A DNA stretch of 34,522 bases from Peptoniphilus sp. BV3C26. Its GTDB lineage: Bacteria; Bacillota; Clostridia; Tissierellales; Peptoniphilaceae. Of the stretch, positions 18,398-26,069 are shown piece by piece. Position 1 is the first letter of the stretch; each line of letters starts with the position of its first letter. The stretch lies in contig NZ_AWXB01000014.1 in the NCBI RefSeq assembly GCF_000478985.1, forward strand, positions 1 through 34,522. Direction: 5' to 3'. Made by a program: the position numbers and the translations under genes. The notes beneath the pieces were generated by a model. It worked only from the letters and a program-made list of their open reading frames with translations. It was not told the origin of the DNA and did no database searches.

Positions 18398-20821
18398 CTA
18401 CTTAGCTTCTTCTGGTTTTGTTGTCATCAGCTTATATAGCATGGTGTCTTTAGGGAATTTATCTATAAAGGGAACAATGGTATTTCCAAAGAATAATAGT
18501 CCCTCACCTGCATTTGAATTAGTTATATAGTTTAGCTGATAAGGCGATATTTTTAATTTCTTAGCAAGAATATCTCTATCTCCAGATGCTTGATTTAACA
18601 TTAGAACAAAGTCTGTATTATCAAAGATATTTTCAATTTCCTGACTTGTTAAAAGGTCTTTTACGTTTTGAGTTATACCTGTTGGAATACCTCCCCATTT
18701 TCTAAATCTTTTCCAGATTTCTACTGAATATGAAGCAGTTTGTGGATCTTTTAATAAAAGGTGGAACTCATCTATATAGTATCTAGTAGACTTGCTTCCT
18801 CTATTTAGGGAAACCTTGTTCCAAACTTGGTCTTGAATTACAAGCATACCTATTTTTTTAAGTTGTGTTCCTAGCTCTTTTATATCAAAACAGAGCAATT
18901 GCCTATTTAGGTCAACATTTGACCTATTATTAAATACATTAAGACTTCCCTTAACATAAATTTCCATTTCTGTTGCGAGCTTCCTGCCAACTCCCTCTTC
19001 TTGAGATAGGAGCATATCGTATAAATCTCCTAATATAGGCATATTTTCTGGTTTTGGGTCTTCAAAATACTTTTGAAATATCTTTGGTAAGCACCTATCT
19101 ATGACAGATTTTTCTGCAGCAGTAAGACCAGATCCTCCTACTACAAGTTCAAGCATAGACATTATGAAATTTGCCTTATCTTTTAAAGGTGCGTCCCCAT
19201 CTCCATAGTTCATATTTATATCTAGTGGATTTAGATAGTCCTTTGACTTTGCTGAAACTTTAATAACTTCTCCATTAAATTGTTTAACAAGGTTTGAATA
19301 CTCGCCCTCAGGATCACAAATAATTACATCATCGTCTGTTACAAGAATTGCATTTGCCATCTCTCTCTTTGCCGAGAAAGATTTACCAGAACCTGGTGTA
19401 CCCAATATTAATCCGTTAGGGTTCTTTAGTTTCTTCCTATCTGCCATAATCAAGTTTTGGCTAAGGGCATTTAAGCCATAGTACAAAGAATTTGCCGAAT
19501 CAATAAATAGCTCTTCTGTTGTAAAAGGCATAAATACTGCCGTTGATGATGAAGTTAAAAATCTTTTTATTTCGACTTGATTAACTCCTAAAGGTAAGAC
19601 AGAAACAAGTCCTTGCTCTTGTTGATGAGATAATCTTTTTACCTGACAATTATGTCTGTTAGCAATTGATGAGATTTGTGCAATGGTATTTTCTAATTTT
19701 TGATTAGTCCTAGCAAAATTCATCATTACTATGCTAACTACAAAAAGCCTTTCATCTCTATTCTGTAAGTCAGATAACATGGACTTAACATCAGCTCCAA
19801 AAGTATTTATATCTGAAGGAATAATATCCATATCATATCCAGCACGAACAGCTTTCTTTTGTTCTTCAATTTTCATTCTGTCCAGGTCTGTGTTCTTTCT
19901 CTTAATGAGTTTAATAGCTTCTGCTTGTTCAACTACATCTATATGAAAAGCTACATAAATATTGTCATCAATATCTAAAAACTCAGATAACATTCTGTCT
20001 GATAGCTCACTTGCAAGTATTTGAAAATGGCTTACAGCTCCAATGAATTTCCCAAATTTAAAATTATTTGCTGGTGCAAAATTAAAGATATTGGGAGTTA
20101 TATGTGATTTTGTAGACTCTTTCTTCTTCAAATCTTTATATGAAAAATCAAAGTTCTTGTCTGGATTTAACATATCGTGAACAAGTCTTAGTCTTTCTTC
20201 GCCATCAAGGCTTTCTGCTCTTACTCCCATAGATTTAAAGTTAGATAAAATATCTACTTCAAGTCTATTTAACTTTGCTCTTGCTTGCTCTAGGTTATCG
20301 GCTTCTATTGTAAAGGTTATATACTTCATCTTTTTAAGTCCGTTATTTCCCTTTGTAAGTTGAAGCTTTAACATCTCTCTAAACTCTTTTCTTACATCGT
20401 CATAGAAGTCCCCCTTATCAGCAATTTTAATTGCATCTTGTAGGTCTTTATTTCTTCCTAATTGATTTACATATGAAAGTTCAATGTGTACACTTGGATC
20501 AAAAGAATTTAAAAAGTTGGCAAATTGGTTAAAGATTAAATCTCTATCTTCTTCCAATGCCAACTGGTAATTTATATCTTGAAATGAAATTGTCTTTGAA
20601 TAATTTTTTTCGTCTAACTGGCAAATGCCCTCTGGTAACATTCTTATATATGGAATAGTGTCCTCAACAGTAAATCTCTTTTTCTCTTTCTTTAAAATTA
20701 CACTTAGAAGACTATTTGTTGGATCTTTCTTTGTTTTTAGCCTTCTTACTTCCTTTCGGTCTTTTTTTAATTGTTTTTCCCTTAGATTTAAGTCGCTGAT
20801 TTGCTTTTTTCTTTGCTTCAA
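18398..20821 (-). CDS. VirB4-like conjugation ATPase (CD1110 family)
   Basis: This 807-aa cytoplasmic or membrane-associated AAA+ ATPase energises assembly of the type IV secretion channel. Walker A is GTPGSGKSFSAKREM (about 475-490), Walker B is YYIDEFHLLL (about 682), and ITQNVKDLL lies in the C-terminal ATPase lobe. The N-terminal half contains PYIRMLPEGICQ and FQDINYQLA, typical of the CD1110 group. The start is a TTG at 20821 with a near-perfect AAAGGAGG 6 nt upstream, placed inside the PrgI gene, giving an unusually long 110-nt overlap in another frame. That overlap and the rare start codon may set the VirB4:PrgI ratio. Confidence 0.92.
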   Translation of the reverse strand: MKQRKKQISDLNLREKQLKKDRKEVRRLKTKKDPTNSLLSVILKKEKKRFTVEDTIPYIRMLPEGICQLDEKNYSKTISFQDINYQLALEEDRDLIFNQFANFLNSFDPSVHIELSYVNQLGRNKDLQDAIKIADKGDFYDDVRKEFREMLKLQLTKGNNGLKKMKYITFTIEADNLEQARAKLNRLEVDILSNFKSMGVRAESLDGEERLRLVHDMLNPDKNFDFSYKDLKKKESTKSHITPNIFNFAPANNFKFGKFIGAVSHFQILASELSDRMLSEFLDIDDNIYVAFHIDVVEQAEAIKLIKRKNTDLDRMKIEEQKKAVRAGYDMDIIPSDINTFGADVKSMLSDLQNRDERLFVVSIVMMNFARTNQKLENTIAQISSIANRHNCQVKRLSHQQEQGLVSVLPLGVNQVEIKRFLTSSSTAVFMPFTTEELFIDSANSLYYGLNALSQNLIMADRKKLKNPNGLILGTPGSGKSFSAKREMANAILVTDDDVIICDPEGEYSNLVKQFNGEVIKVSAKSKDYLNPLDINMNYGDGDAPLKDKANFIMSMLELVVGGSGLTAAEKSVIDRCLPKIFQKYFEDPKPENMPILGDLYDMLLSQEEGVGRKLATEMEIYVKGSLNVFNNRSNVDLNRQLLCFDIKELGTQLKKIGMLVIQDQVWNKVSLNRGSKSTRYYIDEFHLLLKDPQTASYSVEIWKRFRKWGGIPTGITQNVKDLLTSQEIENIFDNTDFVLMLNQASGDRDILAKKLKISPYQLNYITNSNAGEGLLFFGNTIVPFIDKFPKDTMLYKLMTTKPEEAK

Positions 20822-21122
20822 GGTATGCCTCCTTTCTTATTCTCTTAGTTGGTTGATAAAACTTATGAAGATAGAAAAATTTAAAATATTTTTCAAAAGT
20901 TAAGGTGTCTTTTTCATATAAGGTTATAAAAAAGATTGGCAGGGTTACTATTAGCATTACAATAATAGAAACATCATTAGGTAGATATTTCTTCATAAAT
21001 AAATAGGTTGGTATGCCAATTACTCCTGCCACAGAAAAACCTATAAGTTGTCTTTTAGTTAAGTTAAAGGCAACCTTCGTTTTAATCTTGTCCAAATCTT
21101 TTGGTATTGGTACATACGCCAT
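20712..21122 (-). CDS. PrgI-family (VirB3-like) inner-membrane protein
   Basis: This 136-aa protein opens with AYVPIPKDLDKIKTKVAFNL, the PrgI-family signature, followed by two membrane helices (about 27-44 and 51-68). The very basic C-terminal tail is rich in Lys/Arg (about 90-136). By position and topology it corresponds to VirB3, a small channel component that works with VirB4; the two are often adjacent or fused. A GAGGGAG site precedes the ATG. The last 110 nt double as the start of the VirB4 gene, so the basic tail is encoded in overlapping frames. Confidence 0.88.
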   Translation of the reverse strand: MAYVPIPKDLDKIKTKVAFNLTKRQLIGFSVAGVIGIPTYLFMKKYLPNDVSIIVMLIVTLPIFFITLYEKDTLTFEKYFKFFYLHKFYQPTKRIRKEAYLEAKKKANQRLKSKGKTIKKRPKGSKKAKNKERSNK

Positions 21123-21123
21123 T

Positions 21124-21414
21124 TTAATCTCCCTCTACTTCTTCTTTGGAAAGTTCAAGTATATGGTCATAATTAGATATTGTTTCTTCTTCTAGGTAGC
21201 TAATTCTTTCTTCTAATTCTTCTTGTTTTTCTTCATTTCTATCATTGTATTCTCCTTGATACATAACAAATTCATTGTGACATCTTCCGAGTCTATTTAT
21301 TCTCCTCTTTAAGTTTCTAATCTCTTCATTTCTTTTTTTCTCTTTTAAGAATTCATAAGTTCCTCCTAATAAAATTCCAAGTCCCAATAAAGCACAATTT
21401 TTCTTTTTTAACAT
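21124..21414 (-). CDS. Small hypothetical protein with N-terminal hydrophobic segment
   Basis: I do not recognise a family for this 96-aa protein. It has a short hydrophobic stretch near the N-terminus (about 7-20, ALLGLGILLGGTYEFL), then a basic and acidic helical region, and a Glu-rich C-terminal coiled coil (about 55-96). AGGAGG stands just before the ATG, and the gene fits between the VirB6-like gene (9 nt before) and the PrgI gene (1 nt after). It is therefore a real operon member and may be a small accessory of the channel. It resembles a bitopic membrane protein with a cytoplasmic coiled coil. Confidence 0.65.
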   Translation of the reverse strand: MLKKKNCALLGLGILLGGTYEFLKEKKRNEEIRNLKRRINRLGRCHNEFVMYQGEYNDRNEEKQEELEERISYLEEETISNYDHILELSKEEVEGD

Positions 21415-21423
21415 TTATTCCTC

Positions 21424-22287
21424 CTAGTGCGTATTCATAATACTTTTTGCAACTGTTCCACTCTTAAACATCATAAGTCCAAGTAGTAGAGCATATCCTA
21501 ATATACTAAACAAGCTTGCGTGAATATCTGTAATCTGTACCGTTCTTATTAAAACGGTGTAGATACCTAAACATATCATCAAAAACAAACCTTGTAGTCC
21601 CAAGGCAAAAAGTCCCTTGATATAATTTGTTCCAATCTGACCCCATTCTTTATTTCCCATAGTCGCAAATGGTATGGATGATACTGATGAGTAGACATAT
21701 ATTTCAAACATACGCCCATATACTATTAGGGTAATAGTTAAAGATATACATTGAATTGCAATCCTTACAAGGCTTGTTTCAACTAATATCATTATTAATG
21801 CACCAACATCTTTTTCTTTTAATGTATCAACCATTGCAACTATCTGATCTCCTGAAACAGTGGCAGAAGTAGTGATTACCCCTGCCGCTTTGTTTACAAG
21901 ATTTTGTGCCACATCAAAGACTGCCATTGAAAATTCAAAGGCATGGCTTGCAAGGTAGACTGCTATAAACATCTTTATAATATATTTGAAAAACTCAAAA
22001 GTATCTGTATCATGCATATTATTCTTTTGCATAACCATATTTATGAGTTCAATACATAAAACTGCTGTTATGATAAGACCTGCTATTGGAACAATCACAT
22101 TATCATTAATGTTTTTTATGAAGTTATATACTTCTCCATTCCAACCCATTGGTGTCTTTCCAACATCAGTTGCAATAACTCCTACCTTGTCATTTATATC
22201 TAAGAACATGGACTCAAGATTTGCTTTGATACCTCCGAGTAGCATATCCTTAAAAAATTCAGTTAGCTTGTCAAAGATACCAAACAT
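21424..22287 (-). CDS. VirB6/TrbL-like polytopic membrane protein (CD1112 family)
   Basis: This 287-aa protein probably forms part of the inner-membrane channel of the ICE secretion system. Five or six hydrophobic segments are visible, including VIVPIAGLIITAVLCIELI (about 46-65), MFIAVYLASHAFEF (about 95-115), MILVETSLVRIAIQCISLTI (about 160-185) and a C-terminal pair (about 225-280). An amphipathic N-terminus includes IANLESMFLD-like family sequence. It directly follows maff2, and the maff2 stop codon overlaps its GGAG ribosome binding site. Because maff2 has been split by an IME, expression of this and all downstream ICE genes now depends on readthrough from the IME or on a new promoter. 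Confidence 0.88.
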   Translation of the reverse strand: MFGIFDKLTEFFKDMLLGGIKANLESMFLDINDKVGVIATDVGKTPMGWNGEVYNFIKNINDNVIVPIAGLIITAVLCIELINMVMQKNNMHDTDTFEFFKYIIKMFIAVYLASHAFEFSMAVFDVAQNLVNKAAGVITTSATVSGDQIVAMVDTLKEKDVGALIMILVETSLVRIAIQCISLTITLIVYGRMFEIYVYSSVSSIPFATMGNKEWGQIGTNYIKGLFALGLQGLFLMICLGIYTVLIRTVQITDIHASLFSILGYALLLGLMMFKSGTVAKSIMNTH

Positions 22288-22297
22288 AGACTTTCTC

Positions 22298-22384
22298 CTA
22301 ATTTAAAGCATTTGCAAGTAGTGGAATTAATTTAATACCGATTAGTACAATTCCCCCACCAGCCATAAGCTGCTTTATGCCTAA
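22298..22384 (-). pseudogene. maff2: maff2 gene, 3' remnant disrupted by the IME
   Basis: In frame up to the TAG at 22300-22298 the minus strand encodes GIKQLMAGGGIVLIGIKLIP followed by LLANALN, the conserved C-terminal helix of the Maff2 family. Maff2 is a small hydrophobic protein (about 70 aa) that normally precedes VirB6/TrbL in Tn1549-like ICEs. Only about 27 codons remain. The upstream side (22385) is the stop codon of a serine recombinase instead of the expected maff2 5' half. The missing half should lie at the far end of the IME, outside this window. Maff2 is thought to be a VirB2-like component; that role is inferred. Confidence 0.85.
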
Positions 22385-22390
22385 TTAGAG
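22379..22390 (-). other. Probable attachment-site junction between the IME and maff2
   Basis: The recombinase stop TAA (22387-22385) is followed by TTAGGCATAAAGCAG, where maff2 codons resume at GGC (22381). Large serine integrases join DNA at a 2-bp core, so the crossover should lie within a few bases of 22381-22390. The exact core cannot be fixed without the other junction. Confidence 0.6.
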
Positions 22391-24031
22391 ATTGTAAAAT
22401 ACTTGTAGTGTGTCTGTATTTCCTATGAAATTGTAGTAAATATCAATTGTTTGGGTGATTTCTCCATTCACTACTTCTTTTTCGTGAACATAGATTTTTG
22501 AGATGAGTTCGTTTAAGGTTTCTTTGTCCAGCTTCTTTATATCCCTATGTTTTTTTATGAGTTCAATCCATTTTTTGACATTAATATCTTCAAGATCGTC
22601 TTTAACAATCAATTTTTGATTATCTTCTATTCTTTGATTTAGATAATCTTGTTCGTTTTGTGATTTTTCAAGAATTTTTTGGAAGTTACTTTCACTTATC
22701 TTGTTATCTATCCAGTCATCATATAGTCTTTCAATCTTTTTAGTTAAGTCTTCTACTCTTATCTGATCTTCGTAAATCTTATCCATAATAAATTTTTGTT
22801 CTTCTTCATTATCAATTTCTCGTGATCTTTCAAGTGCTTTTATAATTTCTTTTTCGTCTTTTAATGCTATTTCTGCATTTTTCCTAATATCTTTAAGCAC
22901 TATCTCATAAAGAGTATCGTAATAAATTCTATGTTGACTACATAATGACTTTCCATATCTTCTATAAGTGTTACAAGTGAGTAACTTTTCTCTTTTTTTC
23001 GATTTGTTTCTTCCAAGATTTAAAGATTTTCCACAATCGGGACATTTCACAATGCCTGCAAATATACTTTCTTCTCCATTTTTAAATGGTCTTCTCCTGC
23101 TCTTTAATTTTTCATTTGCTATATTATAAATATTTTCAGAAATAATTGGTTCGTGTGTATTTTCTACGATTATCCATTCCTCTTTAGGTTTATCGGATAA
23201 CCAACCTACTTTGAATTTATAATTAACTTTTTGACTAGCAATATGACCAATATAAACTGGGTTTTCAATAATTTCTTTTAGGGTTGTGCAGTCCCACCAA
23301 TACTCTCCACCATCTACGGTCATTTCTAACTTAGTTTTTTTATTTCTAAGTCCTTTTTTTCTATTCCACCAGGTGGGTGTAGGTATTTTTTCTTCAAAAA
23401 GTCTTCTTCTAATTGCTTGTACTCCGTAACCACTAAAAGCAAGATCAAAAATTTTTTCAACAATCCATGAAGTTTCATCATCAATTACTAATTTATGTGG
23501 ATCATCATTGTCTTTCCTATATCCTATTGGAGCAAGACAACCAATAAATTTTCCTTGCCTTGCTCTTGTCATATAGGCAGATTTCATTTTTTTGGAAACA
23601 TCTCTTGAATAAAACTCGTTTAAAACATTTTTAAAAGGAACTATTTCATTGTTTTCTTGAAAGGTATCTACTCCATCATTTAAAGCTATATATCTGACAT
23701 TGTTCTTTGGGAAGAAATTTTCTGTATAGTATCCAGTCTGCAAATAGTTTCTTCCAAGCCTTGATAAGTCCTTAGTGATGACTATATCTACTTTTTTGTT
23801 TTCAATATCTCTAATTAGTCTTTGAAATGACGGTCTATTTGTATTTAATCCAGTATATCCATCATCTATATATACATCGTAAATACTCCAACCTCTTGAT
23901 TTTACATAGTTTTCTAAAAGCTCCTTTTGGTTTTGTATACTGGCACTCTCTCCTTTCTGCTCATCATCTTTAGATAGTCTGCAATAAATTGCAGCTTTGA
24001 ATGAAAAGTGATTTGAATTTGTTTGTATCAT
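22385..24031 (-). CDS. Large serine recombinase (TndX/TnpX type), IME integrase
   Basis: This 548-aa protein would catalyse integration and excision of the IME by serine-type recombination. The resolvase-type N-terminal domain has catalytic Ser20 in AIYCRLSKDDE, then ASIQNQKELL and ITKDLSRLGRNYLQTGYY (arginine-rich active-site segment). A recombinase domain follows (about 170-290), then a zinc beta-ribbon starting CPDCG (about 329) with downstream cysteines, and a coiled coil (about 400-470). Length and order match large serine recombinases. A GGAGGAATAGG site precedes the ATG, 3 nt after the preceding small gene. The 3' end touches the maff2 junction, the usual position of such an integrase. 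Confidence 0.95.
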   Translation of the reverse strand: MIQTNSNHFSFKAAIYCRLSKDDEQKGESASIQNQKELLENYVKSRGWSIYDVYIDDGYTGLNTNRPSFQRLIRDIENKKVDIVITKDLSRLGRNYLQTGYYTENFFPKNNVRYIALNDGVDTFQENNEIVPFKNVLNEFYSRDVSKKMKSAYMTRARQGKFIGCLAPIGYRKDNDDPHKLVIDDETSWIVEKIFDLAFSGYGVQAIRRRLFEEKIPTPTWWNRKKGLRNKKTKLEMTVDGGEYWWDCTTLKEIIENPVYIGHIASQKVNYKFKVGWLSDKPKEEWIIVENTHEPIISENIYNIANEKLKSRRRPFKNGEESIFAGIVKCPDCGKSLNLGRNKSKKREKLLTCNTYRRYGKSLCSQHRIYYDTLYEIVLKDIRKNAEIALKDEKEIIKALERSREIDNEEEQKFIMDKIYEDQIRVEDLTKKIERLYDDWIDNKISESNFQKILEKSQNEQDYLNQRIEDNQKLIVKDDLEDINVKKWIELIKKHRDIKKLDKETLNELISKIYVHEKEVVNGEITQTIDIYYNFIGNTDTLQVFYNL

Positions 24032-24034
24032 TTC

Positions 24035-24259
24035 CTATTCCTCCTTGTTTGAGTTTTCAGAAATAACACAACTTTCTCTAAAACTATTTTTATTATAGCA
24101 CTCTTTTTTATTGCTATCAATATTATATTTGTTATACTCAATTTCATTAGTCTTATTTAATTTGCTTGATTTTTTTATTAGTCTTAGAAAAGCGTCCGTA
24201 TCTGTTCTTCTATTATCATAATTTCTTTTTACAATGTATTTTGTTTGTCTTTTTGTCAT
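24035..24259 (-). CDS. Small basic hypothetical protein upstream of the recombinase
   Basis: This 74-aa protein has no family I can name. Its N-terminal half is basic (MTKRQTKYIVKRNYDNRRTD), the C-terminal half is Asn/Ser/Glu-rich, and it has two cysteines. AAAGGA stands upstream of the ATG, and the stop is 3 nt before the recombinase start, so the two are surely co-translated. Small basic proteins next to recombinases are sometimes excision factors, but nothing in this sequence proves that. A strong hairpin with a U-tract ends about 20 nt before its start codon. Confidence 0.6.
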   Translation of the reverse strand: MTKRQTKYIVKRNYDNRRTDTDAFLRLIKKSSKLNKTNEIEYNKYNIDSNKKECYNKNSFRESCVISENSNKEE

Positions 24260-24279
24260 AGCTTATCCTTTCATGCAAT

Positions 24280-24320
24280 AAAAAAAGGCGATTAGATTTT
24301 TAATTTTCTAATCGCCTTTT
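24280..24320 (-). terminator. Strong intrinsic terminator upstream of the 74-aa gene and recombinase
   Basis: A perfect 14-bp stem (minus strand AAAAGGCGATTAGA with TCTAATCGCCTTTT) and 10-nt loop span 24320-24283, with the T-run continuing to 24280. Only about 20 nt separate the U-tract from the next ATG, and that space holds the ribosome binding site. It would end Rep-operon transcripts or act as an attenuator for the recombinase. Confidence 0.85.
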
Positions 24321-24350
24321 AAGTGTCATATTTGTATTTTTATTATATCT

Positions 24351-24403
24351 GGCATACTTTGATACCTTTTTAGACTTAAAGTCTTTAATAGTGGCTTTCC
24401 ACC
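24351..24403 (-). other. Noncoding paired element A, downstream of the Rep gene
   Basis: Starting 10 nt after the Rep stop codon, the minus strand reads GGTGGAAAG, then 28 nt, then the hairpin GGTATCAAAGTATGCC (GGTAT pairs with ATGCC). The same box, the same 28-nt spacing and a variant of the hairpin recur at 26807-26759. It precedes the terminator at 24320-24280. It may be a structured RNA in the leader of the recombinase operon or a protein-binding DNA site. Confidence 0.5.
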
Positions 24404-24412
24404 TCTTTTTAC

Positions 24413-25150
24413 CTATAAATATTCTCCTACATCATAGTTCATTTTTTTATTTAAACCTTTCTGTCTTAGTTTGTCTTTGTCTTCTTCATACCAATTTAAG
24501 ATTGTTGCATAGTGGTTTTGGTAGGTCTTACCTCTGCTTTCCATGTATCTTGATAGTTTATTTATCATTATGTCTGTGTGTGAGTTTAGTTTTTCATTAA
24601 GTTTTTTATATTCTTCTTTGCTTAACCTTACATTTTTGAATTCTCCATAAAAAATGGGGGTGGACTTTTTATCTATCTCTCCCTCTCTCTCTTTATCTAT
24701 CTCTATATCTTTCTCTATCTCTATCTCTCCGTTGCACTTTTGTTGCTTATGTGTTGCATTGGTGTTGCATTGCAACATTTTTAATTCTCTAGACTTTCTT
24801 GAACGCCTTGTAGAAGCTGTTTCTGATCCTATTAGGCTTGGTATTTCAGTTAGGTAGTATTCATCATTTTCTGTTACAACTTCTAATAAGCCTTGATTGA
24901 TTAAATAATTAACTGTAACCATTACATCATCGTCTGTTTCATCTATGGTTAGTGCTAACTCTTTTATAAAATCACTTTCTACTCCGTCATAATAGAGTTT
25001 GCCCTCATCTTTTAGGCTTAGTAGTAGAAGTTTTAGGTAGATTATCGTGTAGGTATCTCCTCCCGATATTCTCCTTAATCTTTTTATCCTCTTGTCTGTG
25101 AAAAATTCTTCTTTTAATTTTATCCAATAATATCTTTTGTTTGTTGCCAT
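24413..25150 (-). CDS. Replication protein with phage replisome organizer N-terminal domain
   Basis: This 245-aa protein opens with NKRYYWIKLKEEFFTDKRIK, followed by LRRISGGDTYTIIYLKLLLL and ELALTIDETDDDVMVTVNYL, the winged-helix phage replisome organizer domain (about 1-120). The C-terminal part (about 165-245) contains LSKEEYKKL and YATILNWYEED, typical of DnaD-like replication initiation proteins. It probably starts replication of the excised IME or loads the host helicase. The linker region at 24660-24730 is a dinucleotide-like GAGATA tract encoding EIEIEKDIEIDKEREGEID. AGGAGG stands before the ATG. The codon-level repeat suggests slippage-prone length variation. Confidence 0.85.
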   Translation of the reverse strand: MATNKRYYWIKLKEEFFTDKRIKRLRRISGGDTYTIIYLKLLLLSLKDEGKLYYDGVESDFIKELALTIDETDDDVMVTVNYLINQGLLEVVTENDEYYLTEIPSLIGSETASTRRSRKSRELKMLQCNTNATHKQQKCNGEIEIEKDIEIDKEREGEIDKKSTPIFYGEFKNVRLSKEEYKKLNEKLNSHTDIMINKLSRYMESRGKTYQNHYATILNWYEEDKDKLRQKGLNKKMNYDVGEYL

Positions 25151-25167
25151 TCTAATCCTCCTTGCAA

Positions 25168-25199
25168 TAAAAAAAGAAGTAGATTTTTTCTCTACTTCT
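25168..25199 (-). terminator. Intrinsic terminator upstream of the Rep gene
   Basis: Perfect 9-bp stem on the minus strand (AGAAGTAGA with TCTACTTCT, 25199-25175), 7-nt loop, then TTTTTTT. The U-tract is followed after TATTGC by the AAGGAGG site of the Rep gene, about 18 nt from the ATG. It begins about 35 nt after the lipoprotein stop codon. Confidence 0.8.
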
Positions 25200-25234
25200 C
25201 CTTATAATTTATATTTTATTTTTCCTTATATTTT

Positions 25235-25651
25235 TTAATAACCTTGATCTTCTATCTTCCATTCCCCATCTTTGTCTGGTCGAACTAAGGTCCAGCTGTA
25301 ATTCTTGTATTCATCCTTACTTAATACAGGATTTTTACCAGTCACATCAAATTCTGAAAATAGAACGATAATATTATTTGGATCTATATCAGTGCCCTTG
25401 CCTGCTCCATATTCCATAAATTCTTTTATCACATCATCAGATTTAGCTTCATCGTAGCGTACTGCTTTTAATTCTGAGCCTGGGAATGAAAAATTATCCT
25501 TTACTACTTTAATTGCAGAATCTATTTCTTCTTGGCTAAATTTATTTGAATCACCTTTATCAATTGTAATATCTCCATCTGTTTTCCCTTTACATCCTGT
25601 TAATGAAAATAAAATCATTATAGCAAGAAGAATTCTAAAACCACCTTTCAT
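25235..25651 (-). CDS. Small secreted lipoprotein of unknown function
   Basis: This 138-aa protein starts MKGGFRILLAIMILFSLTGC; LTGC is a lipobox, so the mature protein begins at Cys20, anchored by lipid to the outer face of the membrane. I chose the ATG at 25651 because AAAGGAG precedes it; an ATG at 25690 would add a non-signal N-terminus. The mature domain contains FSQEEIDSAIKVVKDNFSFP and SWTLVRPDKDGEWKIEDQGY, resembling small DUF4829-like immunity or sensor lipoproteins. It could be a surface-exclusion or immunity protein of the IME, but this is only positional inference. Confidence 0.75.
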   Translation of the reverse strand: MKGGFRILLAIMILFSLTGCKGKTDGDITIDKGDSNKFSQEEIDSAIKVVKDNFSFPGSELKAVRYDEAKSDDVIKEFMEYGAGKGTDIDPNNIIVLFSEFDVTGKNPVLSKDEYKNYSWTLVRPDKDGEWKIEDQGY

Positions 25652-25763
25652 AATATTTTCTCCTTTAATTATAAAATACCTTGTCCACATAATAACGTGT
25701 CTTGCCGAGGTTTACTCTTTGTTTGGCTGTCTCATTTATTTCATTGCCCTTTAAGGGCTTGGT

Positions 25764-25895
25764 CTAGGACTTTTTTGTTTTCATCTCCTGATGATTGACT
25801 TCTCTTGCGACTTCATTTCTTGCCTTATCCATTAATGTTTTTATGCTATTAAAAACATCATCATGAACTCTATCTATGTTATTTTTCTTATTCAT
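25764..25895 (-). CDS. 43-aa small protein, perhaps a truncated nuclease N-terminus
   Basis: An ATG at 25895 with AGAGG upstream opens MNKKNNIDRVHDDVFNSIKT, continuing LMDKARNEVAREVNHQEMKT and a short tail to TAG at 25764. The pattern IKTLMDKARNEVAREVN is reminiscent of the DUF1016 (YhcG-type) N-terminal helix, but the similarity is short. It may be a tiny functional gene or the stump of a deleted one. A GCCCTTTAAGGGC palindrome lies just past its stop (25746-25758). Confidence 0.45.
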   Translation of the reverse strand: MNKKNNIDRVHDDVFNSIKTLMDKARNEVAREVNHQEMKTKKS

Positions 25896-25983
25896 ACAAG
25901 CACCTCTTTGACCTCTTAACTGCTTTAATTATATCATAAATATTGTGTTTATTCTATTTTATATCCTTTCTACATTGATATAT

Positions 25984-26053
25984 TCCAGATTTTCGATAAT
26001 CGAAATTCTTGATTTCCGATTTTCGGAATTCTGGACTTCTGCTTTTCGGAAGT
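25984..26053. other. Cluster of three inverted repeats, cloverleaf-like; candidate origin or protein-binding site
   Basis: In 70 AT-rich bases there are three hairpins: TTTCGAT-A-ATCGAAA (25991-26005), TTCCGA-TTT-TCGGAA (26014-26028) and ACTTCTG/CGGAAGT (26035-26053). An outer stem TCCAGA (25984-25989) with TCTGGA (26030-26035) encloses the first two, so the strand can fold as a three-way junction. It lies between the 43-aa gene and the DUF3801 gene, with no coding potential. This architecture suits a replication origin or a single-stranded DNA structure recognised by a protein. Confidence 0.55.
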
Positions 26054-26069
26054 CTTGTTATTATGGTTA

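Larger units (their letters stand above)
1..22384 (-). mobile_element. Part of a Tn1549/CTn-type integrative conjugative element
   Basis: The gene order maff2 - VirB6/TrbL - PrgI - VirB4 - NlpC/P60 - DUF4315 - DUF4366 - topB - methylase/SNF2 helicase is the conserved transfer module of Tn1549-like and Clostridioides CTn elements (CD1105-CD1113 type). Genes are tightly packed or overlapping and all run on the minus strand, which suggests one long operon. Neither end, the relaxase, the coupling protein nor the integrase is visible. The element is interrupted by a group II intron at 992-3332 and by an IME from about 22385. Family assignment rests on domain recognition and synteny, not on a database search. 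Confidence 0.85.

Noticed and set aside
24035-24259. Calling the 74-aa protein an excisionase
   Set aside because: Position next to the recombinase is suggestive, but no winged-helix or other excisionase pattern is visible.
24660-24730. CRISPR-like repeat array
   Set aside because: The short repeats have no spacers and lie within the Rep coding frame.
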